Below are positions 8,737 through 16,607 of a stretch of DNA of 64,000 bases, piece by piece. A model generated the notes under the pieces. It saw only the letters and a program-made list of their open reading frames with translations. It did no database searches and was not told the origin of the DNA. Every line of letters begins with the position of its first letter. The first letter of the stretch is position 1. The position numbers and the translations under genes are program-made. The stretch is from a bacterium (GTDB lineage Bacteria; CAIWAD01): positions 68,512-132,511 of the forward strand of contig JAUIFJ010000012.1 in the NCBI GenBank assembly GCA_030429345.1. Direction: 5' to 3'.

Positions 8737-9987
8737 TCAGGTCGTATACTCGGAATTGATCTCCACGTAGCGGCGGCTCAGGTCGGTGGTCGCCATCCAG
8801 GCATTGCCCGGACCCTTCCCCAGGCGCAGGCGGATCTCCACCTGTTCTGCCGCGAAAGTCTGCGACAGGGACTTCGTGTCGACTGCCTGCGGGGCACCTC
8901 GGGTGTATACCGTGTGATCCCCCAGCTCCAGATGCAGCGAGTCCTCTTGCAGCGCGACGCCGGCATTGGCCGCCGCGGCCAGAATGCGCCCCCAGTTGGG
9001 ATCGCCTCCGGCCAAAGCCGTCTTCACGAGGCTGGAGGTGGCAATCGCCAGCGCCACCTGCCGCGCTTCCGCATGGCTTTCCGCCCCTTCGACGGCGATC
9101 CGCGCCATGCGCGCGGCCCCTTCCCCGTCCCGGACGATCTGCAGGGCCAGCTCGCGGGCCACCCGCCGCAGCCCCCGGGCGAAGAGCGCCTCGCGCGCCC
9201 CTTCGGGCCGCAGGGCGGGCATGGCGGCTCCTCCGGCGAGGAGCAGCACGCTATCATTGGTGCTGGTGTCCCCGTCCACGGTGATACAATGAAAGGAGCG
9301 GTCCACCGCCGCTCCCAGCAGCGCGTCCGCCCTCCCCTCCGCCAGCACGGCCTCGCTGCCGATGACGGCCAGCATGGTTCCCATGCGGGGGTGGATCATA
9401 CCCGAGCCTTTGGCCGCGCCGCCGATGGTCACACGCCTGGCGGGATCGCCGTCTTCCTCCGGCAGCTCCAGTTCCAGGGCGCACTGCTTGGTGCAGGTAT
9501 CCGTGGTCAGCATGGCCGCGGGCACCTCCCGCAGGGCCTCGGAACCCAGGCGGCCCTTCAACCGGTCGAGCCCCGCCTCGACCTTGCCGATCGGCAGGGG
9601 CACGCCGATCACGCCCGTGCTCAAGACGAGCGCCGGCCCGCCGAAATGTGCTTCGCTGCGTGTCCGCATGCGCTCGGCGTGTTCCAGCCCCTTCCTGCCG
9701 GTCAGCGCGTTGGCGTTTCCGCTGTTGATCACGACACAGGAGGCCCTGGCCGAGTCGGCGAGCATGCGGCGGCAGAGCTGCACCGGCGCGGCCGGCAAGC
9801 GGTTGAGCGTGAAGCGGCCGGCTGCCTGCAGCGGTTCTTCCGCCGCGATCACGGCCAGGTCCGGATTTCCGCTGTCCTTGAGTCCGACCCCAAGCGCGCC
9901 TCCGCGCATCCCGGGCACCGAATGCAAGCCGCCCCCATCGAGAAAGCGGCCCTCGCCGGGCTCAGGCGCTGCAGGTGAGAGAGCCAC
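8737..9987 (-). CDS. argJ: Bifunctional glutamate N-acetyltransferase / amino-acid acetyltransferase ArgJ
   Basis: A 416-aa ArgJ. It transfers the acetyl group of N-acetylornithine to glutamate and so recycles acetyl groups in arginine synthesis; many members can also use acetyl-CoA. Visible hallmarks are NSGNANALTG, LVLSTGVIGVPLP, MLTTDTCTK, AKGSGMIHPRMGTMLAVI with the autoprocessing Thr in GTML, DTSTNDSVLLLAGG, and the family end EINSEYTT. The start is a GTG with AAAGGAG upstream; it lies 26 bp inside the end of the acetyltransferase gene, so translation is coupled. It is the last gene of the arg operon. Confidence 0.93.
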   Translation of the reverse strand: MALSPAAPEPGEGRFLDGGGLHSVPGMRGGALGVGLKDSGNPDLAVIAAEEPLQAAGRFTLNRLPAAPVQLCRRMLADSARASCVVINSGNANALTGRKGLEHAERMRTRSEAHFGGPALVLSTGVIGVPLPIGKVEAGLDRLKGRLGSEALREVPAAMLTTDTCTKQCALELELPEEDGDPARRVTIGGAAKGSGMIHPRMGTMLAVIGSEAVLAEGRADALLGAAVDRSFHCITVDGDTSTNDSVLLLAGGAAMPALRPEGAREALFARGLRRVARELALQIVRDGEGAARMARIAVEGAESHAEARQVALAIATSSLVKTALAGGDPNWGRILAAAANAGVALQEDSLHLELGDHTVYTRGAPQAVDTKSLSQTFAAEQVEIRLRLGKGPGNAWMATTDLSRRYVEINSEYTT

Positions 9988-10450
9988 GCCTCTGCTCCTT
10001 TCCGCTGAAATGGACCCGTCGCCGCATCACATGGCGCCGGGCGCTGAGCGGCAGCTCCTTCCTGGCATCCTTTTCCGGAAGCCGGGAATCCTCCGCCCTT
10101 TCGAATCCCTGCAGCTGGAAGAAGGCCGGAGTCGTTGTCACACATAGCAATTCGCGTCCGCGCCTCTGCGCCTCGATACAGGCTGCGCGCACGACCCTTG
10201 CCCCCAGGCCATCCCCCTGCCACTCCGGATCAACGGCCACGCTGCGCAGCTCCAGATCCCCTTCCGGCAGGGATTCCAGGCTGGCGGCGGCTCGCGGACT
10301 GCCCGGCGGGCCAATGACGAACCAGTTTCCGATGCCGTCGGCAACCTCCTTCGCCGTGACCGGCAGGCAGCGTGGCACACAGCGTCCGACCAGGCGCGCA
10401 ATGGCACCCGCCTCGGCCGGAAGCGCCTGACGGGGAATTCGCGGATTCAT
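9962..10450 (-). CDS. GNAT acetyltransferase in the arg operon (candidate short N-acetylglutamate synthase)
   Basis: A 162-aa GNAT-fold protein. The acetyl-CoA loop SVAVDPEWQGDGLGARVV lies at residues 70-87 (QGDGLG at 78-83), followed by LLCVTTTPAFFQLQGFERAE, which is the strand-helix end typical of the family. The C-terminal RLPEKDARKEL resembles short-form N-acetylglutamate synthases. Its ATG overlaps the argD stop by 4 bp and its end overlaps argJ by 26 bp, so it is an integral operon member. Acetylation of glutamate as the entry step of arginine synthesis is the most economical role; ArgJ could overlap with it. Function is inferred from context. Confidence 0.7.
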   Translation of the reverse strand: MNPRIPRQALPAEAGAIARLVGRCVPRCLPVTAKEVADGIGNWFVIGPPGSPRAAASLESLPEGDLELRSVAVDPEWQGDGLGARVVRAACIEAQRRGRELLCVTTTPAFFQLQGFERAEDSRLPEKDARKELPLSARRHVMRRRVHFSGKEQRRGSLTCSA

Positions 10451-11643
10451 GCGAGCTTCTCCAGGGTCTTGGCGAGGCGCCGTGCTCCTTCGTCCAGCTC
10501 CTCGTCGGTGATACATAGCGGCGGGTAGAGACGGACCACCGGATCCTCGCTGGGGATCACCAGCAGTCCTTCCTCCAGGGCGGCCTTCATCACGGCGGCA
10601 GCGGATGCGCCCCGCACCTCCAGGCCCAGCATCAGGCCGCGGCCGCGCAGGCCGACGGCAGGCCCCTCCGCCGACAACAGGGGCTCCAGTGCCTTGCGCA
10701 GGCGCTTCCCGGCTCGCTCCACATGCGCCAGGGCCTCCGGCGAGGACAGTTCGTCGAAGACCGCTGCTGCCACATGGGTTACGAAGGGGCCGCCTCCGAA
10801 GGTGCTGCCGTGCATGCCGGGACGCAGCCGGGCGGCAAGGGCCCCGCTCATCAGCACGGCTCCGATCGGGAGGCCGCCGGCCAGGGGCTTGGCGAGCGTC
10901 ATCATGTCCGGCCGCAGGCCCGCGTGCTCGTGCGCCCAGAGCGTGCCGCTGCGCGACAGGCCGCTCTGGATCTCGTCGACGCAGAACAGGGTTCCTGTCT
11001 CACGACAGCGCTCCTCGAGACGTCGGAGCCAGGCCGCATCCGCCTCGCGCACTCCGCGTTCCCCCTGGATCGGTTCGACGATCGCCAGGGCCGTGTCCCT
11101 GCCGATCTCCTCCAGGGCGGCGGCATCGTTGAAAGGCAGGCGCTTGTAGCCGGCGGGCAGGGGTTCGAAGGGACGACGATAGTCCGGCCGGTCCGTGGCC
11201 GCCAGCGCGCCCATGCTGCGCCCGTGAAAGGAACCGCTGAAGTAGACGATCTCGCGTGCGTCCCCGCCGGCGACCCGGGCGAACTTGATCGCCGCCTCGA
11301 CAGCCTCCGTGCCCGAGTTGCAGAAGAAGGCCCGGTCGGCGAACGAGCGCTCGCAAAGGCTTTCCGCCAGGCGAACCTGGGGCTCGCTGTGCAACAGGTT
11401 GGAGACATGCAGCGGCAGCTCCGCCGCTTCGCGAAGCGCGCGCAGCACCGCAGGGTGTCCGTGCCCCAGCGAACTCACGGCGATGCCGCAGGAGAAATCA
11501 AGGACATCCCTTCCCCCGCTGTCGAAGAGGCGCGCGCCCTCGCCCTTCGCGAAGAGTGCATCCGCCCGCGCGTAGGTCGGGGCCAGCACGTGCTCCGCGC
11601 GTGCCACAAGCTCATTGTCGAGATGTGTCGCATCGCCATTCAT
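10447..11643 (-). CDS. argD: Acetylornithine aminotransferase
   Basis: A 398-aa class-III PLP aminotransferase. It converts N-acetylglutamate semialdehyde to N-acetylornithine. Motifs in order are VLDFSCGIAVSSLGHGHP, FFCNSGTEAVEAAIKFAR, YFSGSFHGRSMGAL, FCVDEIQSGLSRSG and the PLP-lysine region MTLAKPLAGGLPIGA, then HGSTFGGGPF. I chose the ATG at 11643, which overlaps the argB stop by 4 bp; a GTG two codons upstream is possible. It is the third gene of the operon. Confidence 0.92.
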   Translation of the reverse strand: MNGDATHLDNELVARAEHVLAPTYARADALFAKGEGARLFDSGGRDVLDFSCGIAVSSLGHGHPAVLRALREAAELPLHVSNLLHSEPQVRLAESLCERSFADRAFFCNSGTEAVEAAIKFARVAGGDAREIVYFSGSFHGRSMGALAATDRPDYRRPFEPLPAGYKRLPFNDAAALEEIGRDTALAIVEPIQGERGVREADAAWLRRLEERCRETGTLFCVDEIQSGLSRSGTLWAHEHAGLRPDMMTLAKPLAGGLPIGAVLMSGALAARLRPGMHGSTFGGGPFVTHVAAAVFDELSSPEALAHVERAGKRLRKALEPLLSAEGPAVGLRGRGLMLGLEVRGASAAAVMKAALEEGLLVIPSEDPVVRLYPPLCITDEELDEGARRLAKTLEKLA

Positions 11644-12410
11644 ATGCACACCGCCGTTCCGCCGAAGGCGCGCATGGCCGCCAGGTCACCGATGCGCACG
11701 CGGCTCACGCCGGCGCGGATCGCTTCCGCGGCCGCGCGGATCTTGGGCCGCATGCCCCCGTGAATCACGCGCTTCTCGATCAGTCGCCGCGCCTCCGAAA
11801 GGCGCAGGAGCGGCAGCACCTCGCCCTGCTCGTCCTTGACTCCGGGGATGTCGGACACGAAGGCCAGTTCCTCGGCGGCCAGCGAGACGGCCAGGGCGTG
11901 GGCGGCGTCGTCGGCATTGACATTGACCATGCCGCCGTCCTCCGCCAGCGCCACGGGCGCGATCACCGGCATGCGCCCGGCCTGCAGCTGCTCGCGGACC
12001 AGGTCCGGCCGCACGCATGGCGGCAGGCCCACGCGGCCCAGGCGATCCTCGTCCCGCAGCGCGGAGCGCAGCACTCCGCCATCCACTCCCGAGAAGCCGA
12101 CGGCAGGCAGGCCCTGCGCCAGGCAGGCCGCCGTGAGACGCTTGTTGACCAGGCCGCAGAGGGCCATCAGCACCACTTCCAGGTCCTTCTCCTCCGTCAC
12201 ACGCAGGCCCTCGACGCGCCGGGGCTCCATTCCCAGGACGCCCTGCAGCCGGTCGATGTCCGGCCCGCCGCCGTGTACGACAACGGCCCGGCGTCCCTTG
12301 CGGCGCAGCGCCTTGAGGTAGCCGCAGAAGGCCTTCAGGTCCTTGTCGGCGACCAGGTTCGCTCCGCCGACCTTGACCAGGGTCACCGTGTCGGATGTGT
12401 GGTTCTTCAT
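11640..12410 (-). CDS. argB: Acetylglutamate kinase
   Basis: A 256-aa amino-acid kinase family protein that phosphorylates N-acetylglutamate. The N-terminal VTLVKVGGANL and AVVVHGGGPDIDRL motifs form the phosphate-binding site; VNVNADDAAHALA and VSDIPGVK with IHGGMRPKIRAA complete the nucleotide and substrate site. It lacks the long N-terminal extension typical of arginine-inhibited hexameric enzymes, so direct feedback control is doubtful (inference). It follows argC by 30 bp. Confidence 0.93.
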   Translation of the reverse strand: MKNHTSDTVTLVKVGGANLVADKDLKAFCGYLKALRRKGRRAVVVHGGGPDIDRLQGVLGMEPRRVEGLRVTEEKDLEVVLMALCGLVNKRLTAACLAQGLPAVGFSGVDGGVLRSALRDEDRLGRVGLPPCVRPDLVREQLQAGRMPVIAPVALAEDGGMVNVNADDAAHALAVSLAAEELAFVSDIPGVKDEQGEVLPLLRLSEARRLIEKRVIHGGMRPKIRAAAEAIRAGVSRVRIGDLAAMRAFGGTAVCI

Positions 12411-12440
12411 CGAATCGTCCTTGCCTTGTGTTCGGGGTTC

Positions 12441-13487
12441 TCAAAGGCGCAGCCCGAGAGTCTCGGGCCAGCCCTGCATCACGTTCATGTTCTGCACTGC
12501 CGCTCCGGCAGCGCCCTTTCCCAGGTTGTCGATGGCGCAGCTCACCAGCAGCCAGCCGGTCGCCTCGTCGTGCGTCAGGCTGATCACCGCCTTGTCGCGT
12601 CGCGCCACACAGCGTATGCGGCTCTCCTTTCCGGGGGGCAGCACTTCGACCAGCTTCTCCTGCGCGAAGTGCCGTCGGTAGAGCCGCTGAGCGCCTTCCC
12701 CGTCGAGTCCGCTGTCCTGCACCAGGCAGTTGGCCAGGATCCCCCGTTCGAGCGGCACCAGCTGCGGCACGAAGAAGAGAGGCGGGCATTCGCCGCCCTC
12801 CCCGTGATCCAGGGCCGCCTGCGCCAGGACCTGCTCCATCTCCGGCACATGGCGGTGTGCCCGCCCGGGCTTGTAGGGCCGCACATCGTCGTGCGCCGAG
12901 CAGAAATGGGTCAGCGGAGTGGCGGCCCGCCCCGCTCCGCTCAGGCCGGATTTCGCATCCACGTAGACGGGGTTGCGCAGCAGGCCGCTCCGGGCCAGGG
13001 GCAGGAGGGCCAGTTCCACGGAGGTGGCGTAGCATCCCGGATTGGCCACGAAGCGGGAAGCGCGCAGTTTCCGGCGATTGCTCTCCGGCAGTCCGTAAAC
13101 GGCCTTTTCGGCGAGGGCCTGGTTGCGCTGGGATCCGTATACACGCTGGTGAAGGGATTCCGCGCGCAGGCGATGGTCCCCTGAAAGGTCGATCAGCGCG
13201 CAGCCGCGGGCATGCAGCTTTTCAGCCGTCTCCGCCGAGCGCCCGTGGGGCAGGCACAGAAAGGCCAGGTCGATCTCTTCTTCCAGGGCCTGCTCCGGAA
13301 GAAGCAGGGACAGGTCGGGAGCGGCGGGGTCCACATCCGGCAATCGGATGTCCTTCGCTTCTCGAGTGCTGCCGAAGAGCAGCTCGACGCCCGGATGCGC
13401 CTGCAGGCGCTCCGCCAGTTCGATGCCAGTGGTTCCGGTTACGCCGAAGATCCCGGCCCGCAGGGAGGGGGTGGTTGCAGCCTGCAC
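12441..13487 (-). CDS. argC: N-acetyl-gamma-glutamyl-phosphate reductase
   Basis: A 348-aa NADPH-dependent reductase, second step after the kinase. The NADP motif GVTGTTG is at residues 15-21, the catalytic cysteine is in FVANPGCYATSVELALLPL, and SGLSGAGR and the histidine region HRHVPEMEQ follow. The start is a GTG (complement of 13485-13487) with AAGGAAG upstream. A longer reading from 13604 is rejected because it would start upstream of the sigma-54 promoter at 13531-13548. It is the first gene of argC-argB-argD-GNAT-argJ. Confidence 0.92.
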   Translation of the reverse strand: MQAATTPSLRAGIFGVTGTTGIELAERLQAHPGVELLFGSTREAKDIRLPDVDPAAPDLSLLLPEQALEEEIDLAFLCLPHGRSAETAEKLHARGCALIDLSGDHRLRAESLHQRVYGSQRNQALAEKAVYGLPESNRRKLRASRFVANPGCYATSVELALLPLARSGLLRNPVYVDAKSGLSGAGRAATPLTHFCSAHDDVRPYKPGRAHRHVPEMEQVLAQAALDHGEGGECPPLFFVPQLVPLERGILANCLVQDSGLDGEGAQRLYRRHFAQEKLVEVLPPGKESRIRCVARRDKAVISLTHDEATGWLLVSCAIDNLGKGAAGAAVQNMNVMQGWPETLGLRL

Positions 13488-13530
13488 GCGGCTTCCTTGT
13501 TTTTCCTGGACGATGCTTTCGCAGTCCAAC

Positions 13531-13548
13531 TGGCAGGAAGCGTGCCAG
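13531..13548 (-). promoter_or_regulatory. Sigma-54 (-24/-12) promoter of the arg operon
   Basis: On the minus strand the sequence reads CTGGCACGCTTCCTGCCA. It matches TGGCACGN4TTGC at 10 of 11 defined positions, with the invariant GG (13546-13545) and GC (13534-13533) exactly 10 bases apart. The expected start site is about 12 bp further on, giving a leader of about 34 nt before the argC GTG. The divergent neighbour is a sigma-54 enhancer-binding protein, which supports the call strongly. Confidence 0.85.
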
Positions 13549-13587
13549 ATTGTATCTCTTTTCAAATCATGAGCTTGTATTTTGACC

Positions 13588-13640
13588 TTGACATTATCGG
13601 ACAACTATGGCCTATTTGATGGGACAATGAAGACACATTG
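13588..13640. promoter_or_regulatory. Candidate enhancer / operator region between argC and its regulator
   Basis: This stretch lies 40-110 bp upstream of the sigma-54 promoter, where activator sites normally lie. It holds an exact inverted repeat CAATG-N6-CATTG (13625-13640) and an imperfect one, TTGAC-N7-GACAA (13588-13604). The same TTGACA at 13588-13593 could be a -35 element of the divergent regulator, but no good -10 follows at 17 bp. Assignment as activator sites is inference. Confidence 0.35.
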
Positions 13641-13658
13641 CATGGAAACAGGTCAAGG

Positions 13659-15083
13659 ATGTCCGAAACCCGCAAACAATTGTTGCTCCTGGGGGCTCGA
13701 CCACTGCAGGAGCGCCTCGAATCCTGGGGCTATTCGACCCTGCACTATGCCGGCACGAAAGAGCTGCTGGCCGAAGCGCCCGAGGTCGGCGCCCGCGCCT
13801 GCATCGCTTCGCTGGAGCTGGTACCGGCAGAGGAACTGCCGCAGTTCATCCGCCGACTGCGCTCCGTGATTCCCTTCATGGACGTGGTCGGCTGGGCGCC
13901 CGGGGCGACACCGGAAAAGGTCCGCAGCGCCTTGCAGGCGGGCTTGAAGGACATTGTGCTACACGTGGATTCGCAGGATCTGCGCGAGCGGCTGCAGCGC
14001 GTGATCGCCCGGCAGCAGTTCCTGCCCCGCCTGCTGGAGCACCGCGGCCGCGCGGAAACCTGGCGCTTCGAGGGACTGCTCAGCCGGGACAGCGCCATGC
14101 ACAGCATCTTCGATACAGTCGTGCGCACGGCTCCCACGGACGCCACGGTGCTCGTGATGGGCGAGACGGGAACGGGCAAGGAGCTCCTGGCGCGCGCGTT
14201 TCACAATCGTTCGGAAAGGGAGGGGCCGATGGTGGCGCTCAACTGCGCCGCCGTGCCGGAGAACCTGATCGATTCGGAACTCTTCGGCAACGAGAAGGGT
14301 GCCTTCACCGGCGCCACCAGTCCGCGGGACGGGCTCTTTCGCCACGCCGAAGGCGGCACGCTGCTGCTGGATGAGATCGGCAGCATTCCCGAACCTGTGC
14401 AGAACCGCCTGCTCCGCGTGCTGCAGGAGGGCGCGGTGCGTCCGGTAGGCGGACAACGGGAGGTGCCGGTGGATGTGCGCATCATTGCCGCCACCAGCCA
14501 GCACCTGGACACCCTCGTCGGCGAAGGCCGCTTCCGCGAGGACCTGCTCTACCGGCTGGATGTGATACGCATCCAGATTCCGCCATTGCGCGAACGGCCC
14601 ATGGACGTGATCTACCTTTTCAGCGTCTTCATGAGCAACCTCTCGTCGAGCTACAAGCTGCAGAGGCACGAGGTCTCCGACAGCTTTCTCGACGCCCTGC
14701 AGACCTACGACTGGCCGGGAAACGTGCGCCAGCTGGAGAACTTCGCCGAGCGCGTGCTGTTGACCGTGCCCTCCTCCGAGCGCCTGAAGGCCGAGCACTT
14801 CCGCAAATACGTCATGCCGATGAGCGAACACGAAAACGCGACGGATTCCGCGCCGCGCACTCCCGCCAGCAATTTCCCGCAGCCGGATCCGAAGCTTCCG
14901 CTTCCCCGGGCCCTGCAGATGGCCCAGGCGTCGCTGGAGAAGTCCTTTCTGCACCAGGCGCTCAAGGCCAACCGCGGCGCTATCGGCGAAAGCGCGCTCC
15001 AGCTCGGCATCAGCCGTCGCACGCTGCAACGCAAGATGCAGCGCTACGGCCTGCAGCGGCAGGCCTATCGCCCGGACCGTTGA
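13659..15083 (+). CDS. Sigma-54-dependent transcriptional activator (NtrC type) with degenerate receiver
   Basis: A 474-aa enhancer-binding protein. Residues about 1-125 have the alternating pattern of a receiver domain (ALQAGLKDIVLHVDSQDL resembles its last helix), but the acidic pocket and phospho-acceptor Asp are missing (RACIASLELVP at that strand), so it is not expected to be phosphorylated. The AAA+ domain is complete: Walker A GETGTGKE at 168-175, GAFTGA at 214-219 for sigma-54 contact, LLLDEIGSIP, and an arginine finger region. A Fis-type helix-turn-helix ends the protein (ESALQLGISRRTLQRKMQRYGL). It is divergent from the arg operon and is the obvious activator of it. The ATG at 13659 was preferred to TTG at 13638. 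Confidence 0.9.
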   Translation: MSETRKQLLLLGARPLQERLESWGYSTLHYAGTKELLAEAPEVGARACIASLELVPAEELPQFIRRLRSVIPFMDVVGWAPGATPEKVRSALQAGLKDIVLHVDSQDLRERLQRVIARQQFLPRLLEHRGRAETWRFEGLLSRDSAMHSIFDTVVRTAPTDATVLVMGETGTGKELLARAFHNRSEREGPMVALNCAAVPENLIDSELFGNEKGAFTGATSPRDGLFRHAEGGTLLLDEIGSIPEPVQNRLLRVLQEGAVRPVGGQREVPVDVRIIAATSQHLDTLVGEGRFREDLLYRLDVIRIQIPPLRERPMDVIYLFSVFMSNLSSSYKLQRHEVSDSFLDALQTYDWPGNVRQLENFAERVLLTVPSSERLKAEHFRKYVMPMSEHENATDSAPRTPASNFPQPDPKLPLPRALQMAQASLEKSFLHQALKANRGAIGESALQLGISRRTLQRKMQRYGLQRQAYRPDR

Positions 15084-15168
15084 GCCAGGCCCTTATCGCC
15101 GAGCGGCCTTCCCGGGGTCCGGGACCGGCCCTTCGTGATACACGATCCCCTTCAGGATAACACCGCTC

Positions 15169-15198
15169 TTGCCTTTGTGACCCCATGAGTGCTAGTAT
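15169..15198 (+). promoter_or_regulatory. Candidate sigma-70 promoter for the ATP-grasp cluster
   Basis: TTGCCT (15169-15174), an 18-bp spacer and TAGTAT (15193-15198), about 155 bp upstream of the ATP-grasp start codon. It is the best match in this 274-bp gap, but it is weak and unproven. Confidence 0.35.
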
Positions 15199-15357
15199 GC
15201 CTCGCGCACGCAGGGTCTCCGGGAACACGCTTTCCTTGTGTATCACATCATGAATATCCGGATCCTGCGGAACACGGCACGCACGCCCGCGGTACAAGCG
15301 CGGGCCGGCCCGATGCACGGCCGAACACTGCATCACGGAACCTGAAAGGAGCACGGA

Positions 15358-16578
15358 ATGCCTTCCCCACGACGCCGCAAGATCGCCCTGCTGGGCTACA
15401 TGATCGAGGCCATGGAAGCCGCCCGCAGCCTGCAGTACGACTTTGTCTGTGTCGTGCCGCCCGAATTCGTCGCCTCCCTGGAGGCCGACGGCGTTCCGGC
15501 CGTCGGCTGGGACTTCGGCAGGATCAACGAACAGTCCACCGACCTGGCCCGCCAACTGCGGGAAGCCGAGGTCAGCCTGGCGATCCCCTTCTACGAGGAG
15601 ACCGTCGAATGGGCCGGCGCGCTCAACGCCCAGTTCCTCGAGGATCCGCGCATCTTCAACCGCTCCCTGCTCTTCCGCGACAAGGCGATGATGAAACGCA
15701 AGGCGCAGATGAGCGGCATTCGCGTCGGGGTCTTCGAGGAAGTCGACAGCGCCTCCGACGCGCTCACCTTCTTCCGCCGCGTCAACAAGGCCCTCGTCAA
15801 GGGGCCGGAGGAGGATCCGGAACCGGTGCACCTGAAGCCGATCAGCGCGGCGGGCAGCGTGGGCCACTTCATGGTGAGACAGGAAGAGGATCTGGACGAG
15901 CTGCCGGCCGAGGTCTTCCCCTGCCTGGCGGAAAGCCACCTGGCGGGGCAGGAGTTCTCCTGCGAGGTATTCATCCAGGACGGCGTGATCCGCTTCCTGA
16001 ACATCAACGAATACATCCACCTGGGCTACAGCCAGCTGCTGCCGCCGACTCCGGCCCTGGAGCGGCACCGGCCCAGGATCCGCCAGGAGATCGAGAAGCT
16101 GATCCGCGCATTCGGCTTCCGCAACGGGGTCCTGCACCCCGAGTATTTTCTGGACGAGAACGAGGAGCTCAACTTCGGCGAGGTGGCCAATCGCGTGCCG
16201 GGCGGACACATTTTCGAACTGATCCAGCGCGCCTACGGATTCGATCCCTTCGCCGGCCTGATCCTCTGCAGCGATCCGGACACGACGGACGAGGAACTGG
16301 CCGCCTTCTTCCCCGACGAACGCGAAGGCAAACGTGGTCACGCGGGGAACGTGCTGATCTACCCCCGCCGCAAGGAGATCCACGAACTGCGGATACCGGA
16401 CGAGCTGGAGGCCGAGGACTACTACCACAGCCACGATCTCTTCGAACCGGTCAACTCGAAAGTGGCCGAAAGAGCGGGCTTCGGCAACCACTACGGCAAG
16501 GTCGACTTCTTCGGCGAGGATCCGGATCGCCTGCGCGAGGTGCTACAGCGCTTCGAATCCCTGGAGTACTACATCTAG
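15358..16578 (+). CDS. ATP-grasp family ligase, first gene of a three-gene cluster
   Basis: A 406-aa protein with the ATP-grasp architecture: an N-terminal Rossmann-like part (KIALLGYMIEAMEAA), a central lysine-containing lid region (VHLKPISAAGSVGHFMV), and a C-terminal magnesium site (GVLHPEYFLDENEELNFGEV, then ANRVPGG). These enzymes join a carboxylate to an amine through an acyl-phosphate. It has GAAAGGAG before the ATG. The next gene begins 29 bp downstream and alanine racemase follows, so a D-amino-acid or peptide-like substrate is plausible. The actual substrate is not known. Confidence 0.8.
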   Translation: MPSPRRRKIALLGYMIEAMEAARSLQYDFVCVVPPEFVASLEADGVPAVGWDFGRINEQSTDLARQLREAEVSLAIPFYEETVEWAGALNAQFLEDPRIFNRSLLFRDKAMMKRKAQMSGIRVGVFEEVDSASDALTFFRRVNKALVKGPEEDPEPVHLKPISAAGSVGHFMVRQEEDLDELPAEVFPCLAESHLAGQEFSCEVFIQDGVIRFLNINEYIHLGYSQLLPPTPALERHRPRIRQEIEKLIRAFGFRNGVLHPEYFLDENEELNFGEVANRVPGGHIFELIQRAYGFDPFAGLILCSDPDTTDEELAAFFPDEREGKRGHAGNVLIYPRRKEIHELRIPDELEAEDYYHSHDLFEPVNSKVAERAGFGNHYGKVDFFGEDPDRLREVLQRFESLEYYI

Positions 16579-16607
16579 CCGCTTCGGCCTTGTACGACAG
16601 GAATCGA

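Noticed and set aside
13485-13604. N-terminal extension of ArgC starting MSDNVKVK
   Set aside because: It would begin upstream of the sigma-54 promoter and adds 39 residues with no counterpart in ArgC; the GTG at 13487 has a ribosome site and gives normal length.
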